Part shown: positions 7,346 through 16,557 of the stretch, piece by piece
How positions within the stretch are numbered: position 1 is the first letter of the stretch
How the letters are laid out: the number at the start of each line of letters is the position of its first letter
NCBI RefSeq assembly: GCF_016861695.1
Contig: NZ_BOLP01000005.1
Location: forward strand, 62,001 to 126,000
Length of the DNA stretch: 64,000 bases
Direction of reading: 5' to 3'
Origin: Levilactobacillus andaensis
GTDB taxonomy: Bacteria; Bacillota; Bacilli; Lactobacillales; Lactobacillaceae
Notes under the pieces: generated by a model
Databases searched by the model: none
What the model was told of the DNA's origin: nothing
Seen by the model: the letters and a program-made list of their open reading frames with translations, nothing else
Program-made: the position numbers and the translations under genes

Positions 7346-7690
7346 ATGAATAAAAAAATGAACGAAAACAATAACTCGAATGCTGACATTTTTGGAATCT
7401 CAATTCCTACAATTGAAGGCTCTAAGACTAAACTTGACAGTCATAGAACTGTTGCCATTGCTATGTCCGAATTGGAACAGCAACTCGATCACTTGGCTAA
7501 GACAATGACGCGAAGCAACAAGATTATGAAACATTTAGTTACAAAGAACGGCAAGGCTATTAGTCCAGACTATGCTGACCTTCTGATGGACTATAACGAC
7601 TTTGCAAAGGCCTTGAACATGTACCGACAATTGATCCACGATAATTGTTTGGTTGCTAACTCTTTATTGCTGCTTGAAAACAGAGCCTGA
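7346..7690 (+). CDS. Small helical element protein, paralog of the previous gene
   Basis: This encodes 114 residues from ATG 7346, with GGAG about 10 bases upstream. It has a 45-residue Asn- and Ser-rich N-terminal extension and then the shared helical core (LEQQL, NKIMKHLVT, PDYADLL). No membrane segment or enzymatic motif is seen. The gene ends 10 bases before the next start. The pair could be DNA-binding or regulatory accessory proteins, but nothing in the sequence proves it. Confidence 0.6.
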   Translation: MNKKMNENNNSNADIFGISIPTIEGSKTKLDSHRTVAIAMSELEQQLDHLAKTMTRSNKIMKHLVTKNGKAISPDYADLLMDYNDFAKALNMYRQLIHDNCLVANSLLLLENRA

Positions 7691-7700
7691 GGAGGAAATT

Positions 7701-7961
7701 ATGCCGAAAGAAACTTTTGAAAATATAAAATTACTAGAAGAAACGGCCACTGAGCTGCTTCAGCTGGTTACTATAATTATTGATGTTAGAGAAGAATTAT
7801 CTAGCACCCTACCAAATGGCAAGTTAATGAAGATTCCAACGTTGTTGGTTTCTTTAGAAAAACAGCTTATGTCGATAGCGAATCATCTTGATGACTATGC
7901 TGATTCACTAATTGCTGAATCATTACCAACAAGAAATAATACAAAGGAGCAGAAACAATGA
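7701..7961 (+). CDS. Small helical element protein
   Basis: This encodes 86 residues. ATG 7701 follows AGGAGG directly after the preceding gene; a longer frame from 7653 is not needed. It is helical and rich in Leu and Glu (LLEETATELLQLVTIIID, then SLEKQLMSIANHLDDYA). LEKQL recalls the LEQQL of the two preceding proteins, so it may be a distant third member. Its stop overlaps the ATG of the next gene by four bases, so it is coupled to the excisionase-like gene. Confidence 0.6.
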   Translation: MPKETFENIKLLEETATELLQLVTIIIDVREELSSTLPNGKLMKIPTLLVSLEKQLMSIANHLDDYADSLIAESLPTRNNTKEQKQ

Positions 7962-8194
7962 AGATAACTTATGTTCCAGTTTCCAATTCACATGCTGAAT
8001 GGGGAGATAAAAAAGCAATTATAAAGCGATATGAAGGGCTGAACATCTATACCCTGAATCGTTGGTTAACCGAAATGCGGAATAATCGACGATTTAGAAA
8101 CGGTGTTATTAACCCAACACACAAATTGGTCTGGATTAATTTCCAGACTTTTGAAGAATTTCTTTACTGGAAGCAGCACCACTATCTAAAGTAG
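7958..8194 (+). CDS. xis: Excisionase-like protein
   Basis: This encodes 78 residues, basic and rich in Arg, Trp and Tyr. The order of a helical segment (TLNRWLTEMRNN), a basic stretch (RRFRNGVINP) and then HKLVWINFQTFEEFLYWKQ is typical of small element excisionases with a winged-helix fold. It lies 83 bases before the integrase, the usual position for xis. The assignment relies on context and general character. Confidence 0.65.
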   Translation: MKITYVPVSNSHAEWGDKKAIIKRYEGLNIYTLNRWLTEMRNNRRFRNGVINPTHKLVWINFQTFEEFLYWKQHHYLK

Positions 8195-8277
8195 CTCATA
8201 AAATGGTAAAATTGGAGGCGAGTCAATAAATCCTATTTTATCTTTTCTTTTACAGTGAGCTGAGAAAGGATAAAATT

Positions 8278-9525
8278 ATGCATTTTGAAAAAAGAACACG
8301 AAAGAGCGGCACAGTTAATGTTGCCATTGAAAGCTTCACTGATCCATTAACAGGCAAACGGCGGCGAGCGACTGTTGTTTTTGAATCAGGAACACCACGT
8401 GCAAAAGCTCAAGCACGTCGAGAACTTGATGATAAAATTTCGAGTATCATTGATGACCTAAACAAAAACCAAGATGAAAAGATTCAAAACTATACTTTTG
8501 GTGAGTTGCAGGAAGCATGGTTCAAGCAGTGGACTACCACTGTCAAACCACAGACCGTTCAACGGGAACTGTTAGTCATCAATCGATTATCGAAGCTAAT
8601 TGCTGATGATATCTTGGTTAAGAAGATTACGCCATTGATGGTAAAACAGTGTCTTGACGATTATCAACAGAAATACCACTCGACTTTTTCAACGATGCAG
8701 CATATCAAGTCAACTTTTAACAAGATTTTTGATTATGCCGTCTTATATAACATCTTACCGTTTTCACCTTCACAGGTGATCAAGCTACGTGCATCAGTTG
8801 ATGAGAAGATGGCTAAGAAGGAGCGGTTAAACGATAAATTTTTGAATGCAGCTGAAATTAAAGAATTAATTTCAGAACTCAAAAAGAAACGTAATCCCTC
8901 ATATCTTGACTTAGCGTTATTCTTGTTGGGAACGGGTTGTAGAATCGGTGAGGCAGCCGCACTTACAGTTGATAGCATCGATTTTCAAAAGAAAACGGTG
9001 ACTATTGATCGTTCTTTGCAGTCACACGACCTGACCGTTGATAATTACTACATGGATACCACAAAGACGCCTGCTGGTGAACGAGTTGAAGAATTACCCG
9101 ACTTTGTTATAGAGGCTCTAAAACGGAGCATAGAGCGCAATAAGATGGTCGACCAGTTGCACAGTGAGTGTCCTAGTGACGCCTTTCATTTCTCTAAAGT
9201 CATTTTCAGAACTGAATATGGGTCACCAATCACGTCACATAGCTTTCGAGAACTATTGAGTAGAATCAGCAGTTACTTGCGAAAGAATTGTGAAACTGTT
9301 TACGGATTCAAGTGGACAAAGAATGTTGTCCCTCACAGTTTCCGGCATATTCATGTTTCCATTCTTAGAAGTGACTCGTCAATTTCTCTGAAAGAAGTTC
9401 AAGAACGTGTAGGCCATGTGGAAGAAGAAACTACTGACGGCTATACACATCGTTTTTCACATTCACAAGCCAAGTCAGTGAAGGCAGTCGATGCTTTTGC
9501 TGATAAGATAGGTATCACCAACTAA
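8278..9525 (+). CDS. int: Tyrosine-recombinase integrase of the element
   Basis: This encodes 415 residues, the usual length for Tn916-like and phage integrases. An arm-type DNA-binding domain occupies about residues 1-60, a SAM-like core-binding domain about 70-170 and the catalytic domain about 190-405. Catalytic residues visible are Arg in GTGCRIGEAAA, the His-X-X-Arg in HSFRHIHVS, His in VGHVEEETT and Tyr in GYTHRFS. GAAAGGAT precedes the ATG. It is the last gene of the element and abuts rbgA, so the right attachment site should lie within 9526-9633. Reading frame and motifs look intact. Confidence 0.92.
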   Translation: MHFEKRTRKSGTVNVAIESFTDPLTGKRRRATVVFESGTPRAKAQARRELDDKISSIIDDLNKNQDEKIQNYTFGELQEAWFKQWTTTVKPQTVQRELLVINRLSKLIADDILVKKITPLMVKQCLDDYQQKYHSTFSTMQHIKSTFNKIFDYAVLYNILPFSPSQVIKLRASVDEKMAKKERLNDKFLNAAEIKELISELKKKRNPSYLDLALFLLGTGCRIGEAAALTVDSIDFQKKTVTIDRSLQSHDLTVDNYYMDTTKTPAGERVEELPDFVIEALKRSIERNKMVDQLHSECPSDAFHFSKVIFRTEYGSPITSHSFRELLSRISSYLRKNCETVYGFKWTKNVVPHSFRHIHVSILRSDSSISLKEVQERVGHVEEETTDGYTHRFSHSQAKSVKAVDAFADKIGITN

Positions 9526-9529
9526 CTTT

Positions 9530-9577
9530 AGGTGCCCGGAACCACCGGGACAGATGACCACTTTTGGGCACCTTTTT
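9530..9577 (+). terminator. Terminator after the integrase
   Basis: Stem AGGTGCCC/GGGCACCT with a smaller inner hairpin CCCGG/CCGGG and a T-run. It ends the integrase transcript. The element boundary may lie in or just after it. Confidence 0.75.
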
Positions 9578-9633
9578 GAAAATTACGATTGTTAACGTGC
9601 TAGAAACGTTGATATATCAAAGGAGAGAACACT

Positions 9634-10494
9634 ATGAGTACTATTCAATGGTACCCCGGCCATATGGCCAAGGCGATTCGCCAAATGGAAGAAAATATCC
9701 ACCTCGTTGACATCGTATTCGAATTAGTCGACGCGCGCATCCCCGCAGCCTCTCGCAACCCTGAGATTGCCCGCATTGCGCAACACAAGCCCCATTTGAT
9801 TATTTTGACTAAGAAAGACCTTGCCGATCCACAACAAACGGCCGCCTGGATGACCTATTACCGGTCCCAGGGCCTGGCTGCAATCGCCATTGACTCCCGG
9901 GCTAACGTGACCCCCAAGCAGATCACAAAGATCGCCAGCAGCGTTTTAGCCGACAAATTGGCTAACGAACGCGAAAAGGGGCTGAAGGAACGGCCAATGC
10001 GTGCCATGACCGTCGGCGTCCCCAACGTCGGGAAATCGACCTTACTCAATCATCTGGTCAACCGCAAGGCCACCGTTACCGGCGATACCCCCGGGGTTAC
10101 CAAGGGTCAGCAGTGGTTACGTTCCAGTAAGCATTTGGAATTACTCGATACTCCGGGGATTCTCTGGCCTAAATTCAAGGACCAGACGACCGCCCAAGAG
10201 TTGGCGCTGACCGGTGCCATCAAGGAAAAGCTCTACGCCAAGGACGATGTTGCCCTGTACGGTCTGAACTTCTTCCGGCAGTACTATGCGCCAGCCTTGA
10301 CTGAACGTTATCACTTAGCACCAGCCGATTTAGAGTTGAGCGACGTTGACCTGCTCCTGAAAATCACCGAAAAGGTCGGCATGCGTGACGATTACGAACG
10401 GGCCAGCGAACGCTTCATCTTAGACGCCCGTCACCGTAAGCTCGGTGGCTTCACCCTCGACCGCGCCCCTAAAGGCGATGAGTCCGATGAGTAG
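9634..10494 (+). CDS. rbgA: Ribosome biogenesis GTPase RbgA (YlqF)
   Basis: This encodes 286 residues, normal for the family. RbgA is needed for late assembly of the 50S subunit. G motifs are circularly permuted: G4 TKKDLAD at about residue 54 comes before G1 GVPNVGKST at about 128 and G3 LDTPGILWP at about 172. AAGGAGAG precedes the ATG. It overlaps rnhB by 8 bases, as in other lactobacilli where the two are paired. The upstream region is occupied by the integrated element, so its promoter must lie in the 56 bases after the terminator or read from the integrase. Confidence 0.95.
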   Translation: MSTIQWYPGHMAKAIRQMEENIHLVDIVFELVDARIPAASRNPEIARIAQHKPHLIILTKKDLADPQQTAAWMTYYRSQGLAAIAIDSRANVTPKQITKIASSVLADKLANEREKGLKERPMRAMTVGVPNVGKSTLLNHLVNRKATVTGDTPGVTKGQQWLRSSKHLELLDTPGILWPKFKDQTTAQELALTGAIKEKLYAKDDVALYGLNFFRQYYAPALTERYHLAPADLELSDVDLLLKITEKVGMRDDYERASERFILDARHRKLGGFTLDRAPKGDESDE

Positions 10495-11275
10495 TGACCG
10501 TCCCAGCTTAAGTACCTTAAAACAGACGTTAAACGACGTTACTGACCCCGCTGACCCGCGACTGGACTCGTTAGCCGTGGACTCCCGTAAAGGGGCTCAG
10601 CAGCTCCTAGGACAGATTAAACGACGACTAGCCAAAGCAGCAGCGGCCGAAGCAGCATTTCAACACCGACTGCACTACGAACGGCCATTCTGGGAACGGG
10701 GACAGTTAGTCGCTGGTATCGATGAAGTCGGGCGGGGACCACTCGCCGGACCGGTCGTCACCAGTGCGGTGATTCTGCCGCCAGACTTCGACATCCCCTT
10801 AGTCAACGACTCAAAACAGTTGACACCTAAGGAACGGGAACGCCTTTACCCATTAATTCTGGCCCAAGCACAGGCCGTCAGTATCGGTATCGGCAGCCCC
10901 CAACTCATTGACCAGATCAACATCTATCAGGCTACCCGAGTGGCCATGCAACGGGCCGTCCTCGGTTTGGGCCTGGCGCCACAGCATCTCATCGTGGACG
11001 CCATGCAGATTCCGGTGGACTTGCCGCAGACGCGACTGATCAAGGGGGACGCCAAGAGTGCCAGTGTGGCCGCGGCCAGTATCGTGGCCAAGGTCTACCG
11101 GGACCATTTAATGGCAACCTATGACCAGCTCTATCCCGGCTATGGATTTGCCCAGAATGCCGGCTATGGCACGGCTGAACACCTGGCCGGATTGGCCGAT
11201 CGAGGCGTCACCCCGATTCATCGCAAAACTTTTTCACCCGTACAAAAAATAATCGCGAACAAATCACGGAGTTAA
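10487..11275 (+). CDS. rnhB: Ribonuclease HII
   Basis: This encodes 262 residues. RNase HII removes ribonucleotides from DNA and RNA primers. Key features are [15 protein letters not shown] with the first Asp and Glu of the active site, [15 protein letters not shown], and [22 protein letters not shown] chose the ATG at 10487, about 11 bases after AAAGG; ATG 10478 is the alternative and the longer frame from 10445 is unlikely. Overlap with rbgA indicates coupled translation. Confidence 0.95.
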   Translation: MSSDRPSLSTLKQTLNDVTDPADPRLDSLAVDSRKGAQQLLGQIKRRLAKAAAAEAAFQHRLHYERPFWERGQLVAGIDEVGRGPLAGPVVTSAVILPPDFDIPLVNDSKQLTPKERERLYPLILAQAQAVSIGIGSPQLIDQINIYQATRVAMQRAVLGLGLAPQHLIVDAMQIPVDLPQTRLIKGDAKSASVAAASIVAKVYRDHLMATYDQLYPGYGFAQNAGYGTAEHLAGLADRGVTPIHRKTFSPVQKIIANKSRS

Positions 11276-11301
11276 CCCTAAAAGGGAAAAGGAGGTTGCT
11301 T

Positions 11302-12195
11302 ATGCAACTGACACTTCGTGATTTTTTCATGCGCTTACCACTCATCCCCGGTATTGGCCACGGGACCACTACGGTCTGCTGGCACTGGACGCTAGACCAC
11401 CCGCAGGTGACGCGGATCAACGCGCGGACTTTGATGACCATGCTGACTGAACTCAACTTGCCCGAGAAACGTACGACAGCAATTACTCGCCATCTCTTCT
11501 CGGCGGCCCTCGATGCTACCATCGCGACCAATCTCGCCCACAGTGGATGCCTGACCATTGCCGATTCCGCGTATCCAGAACAGTTGAAGGAGACCTACGC
11601 GCCACCAGTGGCCTTATTCTTTCTGGGGGATCTCCGGTTATTACGGGCACCACAACTGGCCGTGGTGGGAACGCGCCATCCCACTCCGTATGCCATCAAG
11701 GCAATGCGGCTCTTGTTGCCGATCGTTGTTGAACGGGGCGTCTGTCTGGTATCTGGGTTAGCCCAGGGCGTCGATACGCTGACCCATCAGGTGGCGCTCG
11801 CCCATTGTGGCAAGACCATCGCCGTCATCGGTACGGGACTGGATCACTGTTACCCAGCGGCAAATCGTGAGCTGATGACCACCCTGGCGCATCAGCAGCT
11901 TATTTTTTCGGAATATCCGTGGGGCACGCAGGGCGCTCGGCATCATTTTCCGGAACGAAATCGGATCATTGCCGGTCTTTCACAAAGTGTCTTAGTGATT
12001 GAGGCCGCCCATCACTCGGGAAGCCTGATCACCGCTAATATCGCGCTACAAGAAAATCGAAATGTGCTGGCCGTTCCGGGGACCATCGACGGTAAAAATT
12101 CCGTTGGCACCAACGAATTAATTCTAGCTGGGGCGAAACCAATCTTGAATTCGGAACATATAATGGAAGAAGTTTTAGTTGACAAGTGGCCCTGA
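11302..12195 (+). CDS. dprA: DNA-processing protein DprA (Smf)
   Basis: This encodes 297 residues. DprA loads RecA on incoming single-stranded DNA during natural transformation. The Rossmann-like core shows VVGTRHPTPYA, VSGLAQGVDTLTH, GTGLDHCYPAANR, FPERNRIIAGLS and EAAHHSGSLITANIAL. ATG 11302 follows GGAGG by 6 bases. It keeps the conserved position between rnhB and topA. The C-terminal winged-helix domain found in some members is absent or very short. Confidence 0.93.
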   Translation: MQLTLRDFFMRLPLIPGIGHGTTTVCWHWTLDHPQVTRINARTLMTMLTELNLPEKRTTAITRHLFSAALDATIATNLAHSGCLTIADSAYPEQLKETYAPPVALFFLGDLRLLRAPQLAVVGTRHPTPYAIKAMRLLLPIVVERGVCLVSGLAQGVDTLTHQVALAHCGKTIAVIGTGLDHCYPAANRELMTTLAHQQLIFSEYPWGTQGARHHFPERNRIIAGLSQSVLVIEAAHHSGSLITANIALQENRNVLAVPGTIDGKNSVGTNELILAGAKPILNSEHIMEEVLVDKWP

Positions 12196-12329
12196 CTTGA
12201 AATATCATGTGTGGGATTATAGTGAATAAATTAGCGAACTCTAAGTTCGTCGTAAAAACAAATCAAATAGAGGTGACGGTCCGCACCAAACGGGCCTTTA
12301 TCGTCTATCATTCGAGGGAGTAATGTGAT

Positions 12330-14441
12330 TTGCCGACTAAGTCTAAACCAACAGCAAGTACCAAGAAACGGCGAAAAACGCAAAAAAAATTAGTTATCGT
12401 TGAATCACCAGCAAAAGCGAAAACAATTGAAAAATATTTAGGGCGGACCTACAAGGTGATGCCTAGTCTGGGACACGTGCGTGATCTACCGAAAAGTTCG
12501 ATGGGGGTCGACACCGAAAACAACTATGATCCACACTACATTTCCATCCGTGGTAAGGGTGACGTCATCAAGGGACTGCGGTCGGAAGCCAAAAAGGCCA
12601 AAGCCGTCTACCTCGCATCTGACCCTGACCGTGAAGGGGAATCCATTGCGTGGCATTTAGCGCATGTCTTAAACCTAGACGTCACCGACAAGAACCGGGT
12701 CACCTTTAACGAAATCACGAAGGACGCCGTCAAGGAAGCCTTCAAGACGCCCCGGACCATCGACATGGACCTGGTCAACGCCCAACAGGCGCGCCGGATC
12801 CTTGACCGATTAGTGGGATATTCAATTTCACCACTGCTCTGGAAAAAGGTGAAGAAGGGCCTCAGTGCCGGGCGGGTACAATCTATTGCTCTGTCACTGA
12901 TCATTGAACGCGAAAAGGAAATCAAAGCCTTCGTGCCGGAAGAATACTGGACGATCGACGGTGAGTTCAAGAAGTCTCGACACGCATTTGACGCGAGCTT
13001 CTATGGCCTCAACGGTAAAAAGGCCAGCCTAAAGGACAACACGGCCGTTCAAGAAGTGTTAGCCAAGCTCGACAAAAAGGGCAAGTTTGACATCGTAAAC
13101 GTTGTGCGTAAGGAACGTAAGCGGTCACCTCAACCACCATTTACGACCAGTTCCATGCAACAAGACGCTAACCGGAAGCTTAATTTCCGGACGCGGAAGA
13201 CCATGATGGCCGCGCAACAGCTCTACGAAGGGATCAACCTGGGTAAGGAAGGCACACAGGGGCTCATTACCTATATGCGGACCGACTCCACGCGGATCTC
13301 AAGCATTGCTAAGCACGAGGCCTCGACCTTCCTGCATGAAAAGTACGGTGCTGAATACGCCGCTACTAAGCCTATCAAGGGCAAGTTGCCTGAAGGTGCT
13401 CAAGATGCCCATGAAGCGATTCGGCCAACCTCTGTCTTCCGAACACCCGCTAGCCTAAAGGACCGCCTCAACAAGGACCAATTCCGACTTTACCAATTGA
13501 TCTGGAACCGTTTTGTGGCCAGTCAAATGACGAATGCCGTGATGGATACCATGGCCGTGACGCTGGAACAAAACGGCGTGACGTTCCGGGCCAATGGCTC
13601 CAAGATGAAGTTCGAAGGGTTCTTGAAGATCTACAAGGACAACAAGGAAAAGGATAACCTGTTACCCGACCTTGAGATCGGTGACCAAGTCAACTTGGCC
13701 AAGACCGATCCGGCCCAACACTTTACTCAGCCGCCTGCACGTTATTCCGAAGCCAATCTGATCAAGGCGCTGGAAGAAAACGGTGTCGGTCGACCATCAA
13801 CGTATGCGCCAACGCTGGACACGATTCAACGCCGCTACTATGTCAAATTAGTCGGTCGGCGCTTTGAACCGACTGAACTGGGTGAAATCGTCGATGGCAT
13901 CATCAACGAATACTTCCCAGACGTCGTCAACGTTGGCTTTACGGCCAATTTGGAACACGAATTGGATGGCATCGAAGAGGGCCAACAGGACTGGGTCAAG
14001 GTCATTGACACCTTCTACAAGCCATTCTCTACAGAAGTTGCTCATGCCGAGGACGCCATCGAAAAGATTCAGATTCGTGACGAACCCGCCGGCTTTGATT
14101 GTGACATCTGTGGGGCCCCAATGGTCATCAAGATGGGCCGTTACGGGAAGTTCTACGCTTGTTCCCGCTTCCCCGATTGCCGCAATACCAAGCCAATCGT
14201 GAAGGAAATCGGCGTCGTTTGTCCCGTTTGTCATAAGGGCCAAGTCATCGAACGCAAGTCTAAGAAGAACCGGATCTTCTACGGCTGTTCCCGCTACCCC
14301 GACTGTGACTTTGTCTCATGGGACAAGCCAGTCGGTCGTGATTGCCCGAAGGATGGTCACTACTTAGTTGCCAAGAAGATTCGTGGCGGCGTGCAAATCG
14401 TCTGCCCGAACGGCGACTACGAAGAAGCACCACAAAAGTAA
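12330..14441 (+). CDS. topA: DNA topoisomerase I (type IA)
   Basis: This encodes 703 residues and relaxes negative supercoils. The Toprim domain starts [20 protein letters not shown] and contains [13 protein letters not shown]. The active-site Tyr lies in [14 protein letters not shown]. Two C4 zinc ribbons follow at the C-terminus (CDICGAP...CSRFPDC and CPVCHKG...CSRYPDC), plus a third degenerate one. The start is TTG with GAGGGAG about 9 bases upstream. A hairpin terminator follows. The usual next gene trmFO is missing; a 0.6-kb non-coding stretch lies there. Confidence 0.96.
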   Translation: MPTKSKPTASTKKRRKTQKKLVIVESPAKAKTIEKYLGRTYKVMPSLGHVRDLPKSSMGVDTENNYDPHYISIRGKGDVIKGLRSEAKKAKAVYLASDPDREGESIAWHLAHVLNLDVTDKNRVTFNEITKDAVKEAFKTPRTIDMDLVNAQQARRILDRLVGYSISPLLWKKVKKGLSAGRVQSIALSLIIEREKEIKAFVPEEYWTIDGEFKKSRHAFDASFYGLNGKKASLKDNTAVQEVLAKLDKKGKFDIVNVVRKERKRSPQPPFTTSSMQQDANRKLNFRTRKTMMAAQQLYEGINLGKEGTQGLITYMRTDSTRISSIAKHEASTFLHEKYGAEYAATKPIKGKLPEGAQDAHEAIRPTSVFRTPASLKDRLNKDQFRLYQLIWNRFVASQMTNAVMDTMAVTLEQNGVTFRANGSKMKFEGFLKIYKDNKEKDNLLPDLEIGDQVNLAKTDPAQHFTQPPARYSEANLIKALEENGVGRPSTYAPTLDTIQRRYYVKLVGRRFEPTELGEIVDGIINEYFPDVVNVGFTANLEHELDGIEEGQQDWVKVIDTFYKPFSTEVAHAEDAIEKIQIRDEPAGFDCDICGAPMVIKMGRYGKFYACSRFPDCRNTKPIVKEIGVVCPVCHKGQVIERKSKKNRIFYGCSRYPDCDFVSWDKPVGRDCPKDGHYLVAKKIRGGVQIVCPNGDYEEAPQK

Positions 14442-14456
14442 GCAAGACTAAAGTTG

Positions 14457-14505
14457 AAATAGGCATTGGGAGTCTCTCCATGGGGGAAACTGCCAATGCC
14501 TATTT
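14457..14505 (+). terminator. Terminator after topA
   Basis: Long imperfect stem, AAATAGGCATTGG with matching CCAATGCCTATTT, and inner pairing around the loop. The T-run is short. Confidence 0.7.
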
Positions 14506-15042
14506 GTGTGGAGCTATGAATATCTGTTTTCGTTGGACGCACTGCAGTTGCCAGATACAGGGATTGCCTCCAGTCGTTGGCTCGAGATTCCGGATAGCCT
14601 GAATCACACATATCTTAGGGCGGTCCTATATCGTAAACCGGGGAGAATTACAACCGGTTCTAATTGATTTTTTCGCAGCAAACACCGGATAATACATGTG
14701 TTACAGGTCTCTCCTTGGAATAATAACAAGCTTATAAACTTCACCATAAGTTGCCATAACGCTACCACGTAAGCCGAGAGGCCGGCAGATATGGGCTCAG
14801 GCGCGTCGTTCTGCTTAGTTGGCGGTGAGCTTCCGCCGGCTTAGCAGAAGACCAACCTTGAAGACTCGCGGTTTTCGAGGCTTCAAGTTGCGTCCGCACC
14901 GTTCCAGCCCATATCTGCCGGCCGGTAAGGCGAAAGAACCACCACGTAGCCAGTCCAAGCACAATATTGAAGCCAGTTTGATGAGTTAGTTGTGTTTTTC
15001 AAGGCTGTTTGCTAGCATTAACACGTACAGGAGGTGTTTTTC
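14506..15042. other. Non-coding gap between topA and xerC
   Basis: No gene is supported. The region contains the palindromic element at 14772-14940 and otherwise unremarkable sequence. In Bacillus subtilis trmFO lies in this place, so the gap may mark gene loss. Confidence 0.6.
14772..14940. repeat. Palindromic intergenic element, family B copy 1
   Basis: Outer stem of 18 perfect bp (GGCCGGCAGATATGGGCT at 14780-14797 with 14906-14923). Inside are nested stems TTCTGCT/AGCAGAA, GGCGG/CCGCC and CTTGAAG..CTCG with CGAG..CTTCAAG. The 8-base sequence ACCACGTA flanks it on both sides (14764-14771 and 14941-14948), as a target duplication would. A shorter inverted copy lies at 27727. Confidence 0.7.
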
Positions 15043-15978
15043 GTGGATGAAACGGTCTCACAGTTCATGACGTATCTTAGCGGTGAACGGCAATACTCAC
15101 CGGAAACGGTCAAGGCCTACCGCGAGGACATCGACGAGTTTACGCAGTTTTTAACCGACAATGGGGGTGTCAAGCCCTGGACGGCAATCGATCAGTTAGA
15201 CGTTGAGGTCTACCTGAGTGATCTGTACGACCATCATTACGCCCGCACAACTATTGCCCGGAAGTTATCGACGCTACGGTCACTCTACAGCTTTTTGATG
15301 AGTAACGACTTGGCCAAGGACGATCCGTTCGCCTATGTTCAGTTGAAACACCATCAGAATCATTTGCCCCGGTTCTTCTACGAACGGGAAATGACCGCGC
15401 TGTTTACGGCTGCGGCTGCTAATCCGAATACCCAACTCGCCACGCGTGATTCGGCGGTGCTTGAGGTGTTGTACGGCACCGGCATTCGGGTCAGCGAATG
15501 TGTTAACCTCACGTTACCCGACATTGACTTCGACAATCGAATTATGTTGATTCACGGGAAGGGCAACAAGGAACGCTACGTGCCATTTGGCAATTACGCC
15601 AGTGACGCTTTGGAACGTTACTTCACCGCTGCCCGCACACCGCTAATGGCGAAATTCGACCGTCATCACCCATACGTTTTTATCAACGCACGGGGCGAGC
15701 AGTTGACGCCAGCCGGGGTGACCTACCTGTTGAATCAGGTCATCAAGCGGAGCAGTCTCACCACGGATATTCATCCCCACATGCTGCGGCACACGTTTGC
15801 CACGCATCTGCTTAACCGGGGTGCAGATCTACGGTCGGTCCAAGAGTTGCTGGGACACAGTAGCCTATCGACCACGCAGATCTACACCCACGTGACCCGG
15901 GAACATCTACAGCGCGATTACCGCCAGTTCTTCCCCCGAGCCACTGAAGAAAAGTCTGATCACACAAAACAATCGTAA
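15043..15978 (+). CDS. xerC: Tyrosine recombinase XerC
   Basis: This encodes 311 residues. The N-terminal SAM-like domain covers about residues 1-90, the catalytic domain about 110-300. Catalytic residues are Arg in [11 protein letters not shown], Lys in HGKGNKERY, His-Leu-Arg in [12 protein letters not shown], His in [10 protein letters not shown] and Tyr in IYTHVT. The start GTG 15043 has CAGGAGG 8 bases upstream; the in-frame GTG at 15034 overlaps that site. It heads the xerC-hslV-hslU operon (16-base gap to hslV). It would resolve chromosome dimers at dif, and a matching dif lies 14 kb away in this window. Confidence 0.93.
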   Translation: MDETVSQFMTYLSGERQYSPETVKAYREDIDEFTQFLTDNGGVKPWTAIDQLDVEVYLSDLYDHHYARTTIARKLSTLRSLYSFLMSNDLAKDDPFAYVQLKHHQNHLPRFFYEREMTALFTAAAANPNTQLATRDSAVLEVLYGTGIRVSECVNLTLPDIDFDNRIMLIHGKGNKERYVPFGNYASDALERYFTAARTPLMAKFDRHHPYVFINARGEQLTPAGVTYLLNQVIKRSSLTTDIHPHMLRHTFATHLLNRGADLRSVQELLGHSSLSTTQIYTHVTREHLQRDYRQFFPRATEEKSDHTKQS

Positions 15979-15994
15979 GGAGATTGATGAAACT

Positions 15995-16537
15995 ATGCCA
16001 GTAAAATTTGAAGCAACCACCATCTGTGCAGTTCGGCATAACGGCCATAACGCCATGGCCGGTGATGGACAAGTCACCATGGGTGAAAAGGTCATCATGA
16101 AGGGGACCGCGCACAAGATTCGCCGGATTTATAACAACCAAGTCGTTGTTGGGTTTGCCGGAAGTGTTGCTGACGCGTTCAACCTTGAAGAAAAATTTGA
16201 AAGCCAACTCAACGAATACAGCGGTAACCTCCAACGAGCAGCCGTTGAACTCGCCAAGCAGTGGCGTTCCGACCAGGCTTTACAAAAGTTGGAAGCCTTG
16301 CTGATCGTCATGGACAAGGACGAAATGTTGCTGGTTTCTGGGTCCGGTGAAGTCATTGCTCCCGATGACGATATCTTAGCCATCGGTTCTGGTGGTAACT
16401 TTGCCTTAGCCGCCGCCACTGCCTTACACCACCATGCGACCGACATGAGCGCCAAGGAAATTGCAGAGAGCGCCATTCACATCGCCGGTGGGATCGATAT
16501 CTTTACCAACGAAAACGTTATTTCTGAAGAACTTTAA
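15995..16537 (+). CDS. hslV: HslV (ClpQ) peptidase subunit
   Basis: This encodes 180 residues of the peptidase ring of the HslUV protease. After a seven-residue leader (MPVKFEA) comes [10 protein letters not shown], matching mature E. coli HslV TTIVSVRRNG, and then [10 protein letters not shown]. The leader means the usual N-terminal Thr is not next to Met, and no Ser replaces it as in Bacillus CodW. The ribosome site AAGGAG is 12 bases from the ATG, a little long. hslU follows after 20 bases. Confidence 0.94.
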   Translation: MPVKFEATTICAVRHNGHNAMAGDGQVTMGEKVIMKGTAHKIRRIYNNQVVVGFAGSVADAFNLEEKFESQLNEYSGNLQRAAVELAKQWRSDQALQKLEALLIVMDKDEMLLVSGSGEVIAPDDDILAIGSGGNFALAAATALHHHATDMSAKEIAESAIHIAGGIDIFTNENVISEEL

Positions 16538-16557
16538 TCGAAACGGAGGAATCCATT

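Larger units (their letters stand above)
3419..9577 (+). mobile_element. Integrated plasmid-like element with rolling-circle origin
   Basis: Genes in order: sigma-like regulator, small protein, FtsK-type ATPase, two-helix membrane protein, origin hairpin, RepB-like initiator, three small proteins, excisionase-like protein and tyrosine integrase. All are on the plus strand and the region is visibly more AT-rich than rbgA onward. The right edge is placed at the terminator after the integrase; the left edge is uncertain and could lie further left. The FtsK plus Rep plus Int layout is like small integrative mobilisable elements of Firmicutes. The att repeats were not identified, so the limits are provisional. 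Confidence 0.65.

Noticed and set aside
13848-14243. 131-codon minus-strand frame inside topA
   Set aside because: It is the shadow of a strongly conserved zinc-ribbon coding region and has no start signals.
14772-14940. Riboswitch or T-box upstream of xerC
   Set aside because: The structure is a closed, symmetric palindrome with a shortened inverted copy elsewhere, which fits a repeat element better than a leader RNA; no specifier or T-box sequence was seen.
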